Below are positions 62,181 to 64,000 of a DNA stretch of 64,000 nt, in pieces (position 1 is the stretch's first letter; each line of letters begins with the position of its first letter). The DNA comes from Streptomyces olivochromogenes (GTDB taxonomy: Bacteria > Actinomycetota > Actinomycetes > Streptomycetales > Streptomycetaceae). The DNA lies in assembly GCF_021538895.1 (NCBI RefSeq), contig NZ_JADDRL010000002.1, positions 153,972 through 217,971 on the forward strand. The letters are read 5' to 3'. A model generated the notes under the pieces. It ran no database searches. It was not told where the DNA came from and saw only the letters and a program-made list of their open reading frames with translations. The translations under genes were made by a program, and so were the position numbers.

Positions 62181-62870
62181 TCAGTCGTCCGGGGACGCCC
62201 CCTCCTCCAGCAGTCGCTCGGCGATGTCCGTCGACCAGGCCTGGGCCCAGGCGCGCAGGGCGGTGATCTCGTCGTCCGCCAGGCCGTAGGCCGTGAAGGC
62301 CGTGTCCGGGTAGTAGTCCGTGCCCTCCAGGCGGGTCCGGAGGGTGGGGAGGTCGAACTCGTCGCGGACGTGGCGGCGGGCCAGCTCCTCCAGGTCGGGG
62401 AGGGAGAAACGGGACGCCGCCGCCCGCGCGTCGATCAGGTCGACCGCCAGGCCCCGGTCGTACAGGGCCCGGATCTTGGTGCCCACCGCGTCCTCCGGAC
62501 AGAGCGTCGGGCCGTACGAGGTCAGGAGGGGCGGGCTCCAGAAGGTCTCCTTGTGGAGGCCCAGGGAAACGGTGGTGCCGGTCGGCGGATCCGTGACCGT
62601 CAGATGGGCGGAGAGGGGATCCACGTCCTGGACGGTCGCCTCGCGGCCCCGGGACACGAGCGCGTCGTGCAGCGCGGCCGCGATGCGGGGCATCGGCTCG
62701 GCGCTCTCCGTCGCGAAGTCCACGTTCGCGTGGGCGCGTTCGAGCAGGCCGTGGGCCTGAAGGGCGTATCCGCCGGCCAGGGCCATGCGGTCGGCCACGG
62801 CCGGGACGTCGGCGAGGAGACGCCGATGGGGTTCGGGAAGGTGCGCGGCAAGGGATGCGGGGAGGTTCAC
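62181..62870 (-). CDS. AbiEii-type nucleotidyltransferase-like protein
   Basis: 229 aa. MALAGGYALQAHGLLERAHA and NVDFATES fit the AbiEii/AbiGii toxin fold (GGxAL then DxD-type pattern, here NVDF, with fewer acids than usual). The middle PEDAVGTKIRALYDRGLAVD is also typical. It could be a toxin but no classic AbiEi antitoxin is recognised. GTG 62870; the neighbour is 146 nt upstream, so not tightly linked. Confidence 0.72.
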   Translation of the reverse strand: MNLPASLAAHLPEPHRRLLADVPAVADRMALAGGYALQAHGLLERAHANVDFATESAEPMPRIAAALHDALVSRGREATVQDVDPLSAHLTVTDPPTGTTVSLGLHKETFWSPPLLTSYGPTLCPEDAVGTKIRALYDRGLAVDLIDARAAASRFSLPDLEELARRHVRDEFDLPTLRTRLEGTDYYPDTAFTAYGLADDEITALRAWAQAWSTDIAERLLEEGASPDD

Positions 62871-63016
62871 TCGGTGGCCCGGGGGAGGTGCGGTCGTAGG
62901 GCTGGAGCCTAGTGGCCGGGCGCGGTACCGGATCTCCGACGGGGCCGTGCGGGCGCGGCGACCTTTGCGGGCGGGGCGGCGACTGAGGAGGCGTAAGCCG
63001 CCTCGCCACTTCCAGC

Positions 63017-63283
63017 TCAACCGCGTACTGCCGTCATGGCCTCGTCCAGGACGGCGCTCAGCTGCCGCAGAGCTTCCTGTGCGGTGGCAGGGTCCTCGTG
63101 TTCCAGCGTGCTCTGCGCCTGAGCGAAGCGGGAGGACAGGTCGGGGCGGCGGGCGATCTCGATATCCCTGGCCCAGATGAGGACCCAGCTCTGCACGGGG
63201 CTCAGCGACTGCCACTCGACGGCTTTGGCAAAGGCGTCGGCCCTCATGAGGAGGAGGCGCCCTACGTCCGGGGCGGGGCTCAC
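63017..63283 (-). CDS. Small helical protein (88 aa), coupled to Uma2 gene
   Basis: MSPAPDVGRLLLMRADAFAK, then AVEWQSLSPVQSWVLIWARD and a helical C-terminus LRQLSAVLDEAMTAVRG. GTG start overlapping the Uma2 stop by 4 nt. No family recognised; the size and coupling fit an accessory or inhibitor protein. Confidence 0.65.
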   Translation of the reverse strand: MSPAPDVGRLLLMRADAFAKAVEWQSLSPVQSWVLIWARDIEIARRPDLSSRFAQAQSTLEHEDPATAQEALRQLSAVLDEAMTAVRG

Positions 63284-63891
63284 TGCTGCTCCCCCGTCCC
63301 GACTTCGTAACGCGGCAGATTGTGGGTGGAGATCGTCCAGTCGGCGATGGTGACGTCCTCGCCGTAGACGAAGTCCTTGCGGGTGGCGTAGCGGGGGCCG
63401 TCGGGGGTGGGATGGATGTCGGTGAGGACGGCGCCGGTGCCGGTACGGGGGTCGAAGACCGCGTAGACGGGGACACCGATCAGGGGGTAGTCGCGCATCT
63501 TGGAGACCCAGTCGTTGTCCGGGTTGGAGCGCGAGACGATTTCGACGGCGGCGATGAGCGAGCGGGGTTCGAAGGAACCGTCCCCCTCCATCTCCGCTTC
63601 GCTGATCACCATCACATCGGGGCGGCGCATGACCCCCTCGGGTTCGTCCTCGACGTCGGGTTCCCCCGTGTGAGCCACCAGAGCCTCCGGCATCACCTTC
63701 TCCAGACGCTGCCGGACGCGCAGCACGGTGAGCTCGTGCGGCTTCGAGGGCGACATCATGTCGAGGACGATCCCTTCCTTGGTGATCTCGAACTTGCCGG
63801 GAAGGGTGTCGTCCGTGGAATGCACGAACTCCCGCATGGCCCGGTAGAGGTGGGAGGCGCCCTGCCGCGCGTTGTCCGGGGCGATGGTCAT
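63280..63891 (-). CDS. Uma2 family endonuclease-like protein (DUF820)
   Basis: 203 aa. PD-(D/E)XK-like fold: PDVMVISEAEMEGD and LIAAVEIVSRSNPDNDWVSK MRDYP, with a further VYAVFDPRTGT strand. ATG 63891 has GAGGAGCG 7 nt upstream; a longer frame exists but lacks a better site. Expanded in Streptomyces with unknown biological role. Confidence 0.82.
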   Translation of the reverse strand: MTIAPDNARQGASHLYRAMREFVHSTDDTLPGKFEITKEGIVLDMMSPSKPHELTVLRVRQRLEKVMPEALVAHTGEPDVEDEPEGVMRRPDVMVISEAEMEGDGSFEPRSLIAAVEIVSRSNPDNDWVSKMRDYPLIGVPVYAVFDPRTGTGAVLTDIHPTPDGPRYATRKDFVYGEDVTIADWTISTHNLPRYEVGTGEQQ

Positions 63892-64000
63892 GGCGCTCGC
63901 TCCTCGTCGTCTGTGCCCAGGGGCAAGGATCGTCGCCTTCATGCTAGGCGGCCTCCAGGAGATCGGATCGGCAGTCGCGGCAGCGGCCGGGGGTGGGGGA

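Noticed and set aside
62107..62912. Continuation of the Tat-signal frame to 317 residues
   Set aside because: It runs opposite the AbiEii-like gene and has only Arg/Gly/Val-rich composition.
1..64000. tRNA, rRNA, CRISPR arrays, biosynthetic gene clusters
   Set aside because: No cloverleaf, rRNA core, array or PKS/NRPS signature was seen on either strand by eye; a tool-based scan would be needed to exclude a missed tRNA.

Overview
The window is high-GC DNA from a Streptomyces chromosome. Support comes from the codon bias, the abundance of GTG starts and 4-nt ATGA/GTGA gene overlaps, two parS-type ParB sites (one perfect, one with a single mismatch), a Streptomyces-type Bpa proteasome activator, a mycothiol-dependent enzyme family member, and a gene order that resembles the aspS to bkd to paa region near oriC in S. 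coelicolor (from memory, not searched). No rRNA, tRNA or CRISPR array was seen.

Layout. 1-4.2 kb: a partial Cys-rich protein, a DUF2252 protein, a J-like protein and a rhodanese, then a MITE-like repeat. 4.2-16.8 kb: aromatic and acyl-CoA catabolism. It holds an acyl-CoA dehydrogenase with a KstR-like operator, the overlapping paaABCDE phenylacetyl-CoA epoxidase operon, paaN, a 3-hydroxyacyl-CoA dehydrogenase and a PaaR-like TetR regulator. DUF5819, HTTM and TrmH-type genes sit in between. 16.3-20.6 kb: an Lrp/AsnC regulator divergent from a branched-chain 2-oxoacid dehydrogenase operon (E1a-E1b-E2). 20.6-26.3 kb: mobA, moeA and a potassium-channel gene that has been split by a 2.1 kb insert carrying a secreted seven-bladed YVTN propeller gene. 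26.3-33.6 kb: a second MITE copy, a quinone oxidoreductase, bpa, two divergent Ser/Thr kinases and an APH-fold kinase. 34.1-37.8 kb: a second 2-oxoacid dehydrogenase operon. 37.8-45.6 kb: a D,D-carboxypeptidase, a GntR-MFS pair, a methyltransferase, a mycothiol-dependent family enzyme, a nitrilase-family hydrolase followed by an internally deleted IS481 copy, a LURP-one protein and a secreted RTX-like protein.

45.7-49.7 kb holds the most interesting structure. A 2.18 kb element with a large serine recombinase is integrated in the 5' end of a thioredoxin/NHL-repeat gene. The element appears to carry a replacement 5' end, so the host gene stays complete downstream. Both att junctions and a palindromic attP can be reconstructed from the sequence. 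49.7-64 kb: a small membrane protein, a secreted Ig-like protein, an M18 aminopeptidase, a FadE5-like acyl-CoA dehydrogenase, an SseB-like protein, pirin with an intact phiC31-type attB, an AI-2E transporter family member, a gene remnant, aspS, a secreted FG-GAP protein, a truncated Tat-signal gene, and an AbiEii / 88-aa / Uma2 cluster.

How it works together. The paa genes would epoxidise phenylacetyl-CoA and feed products into beta-oxidation, where the hydroxyacyl-CoA dehydrogenase acts. The two 2-oxoacid dehydrogenases would make acyl-CoAs, including branched fatty-acid primers. A shared 14-bp TetR operator before paaA, paaH and the first E1a gene suggests joint control. The same part of the chromosome has been marked by at least six insertions or repeats, four of them at CTAG sequences and three of those at stop codons.
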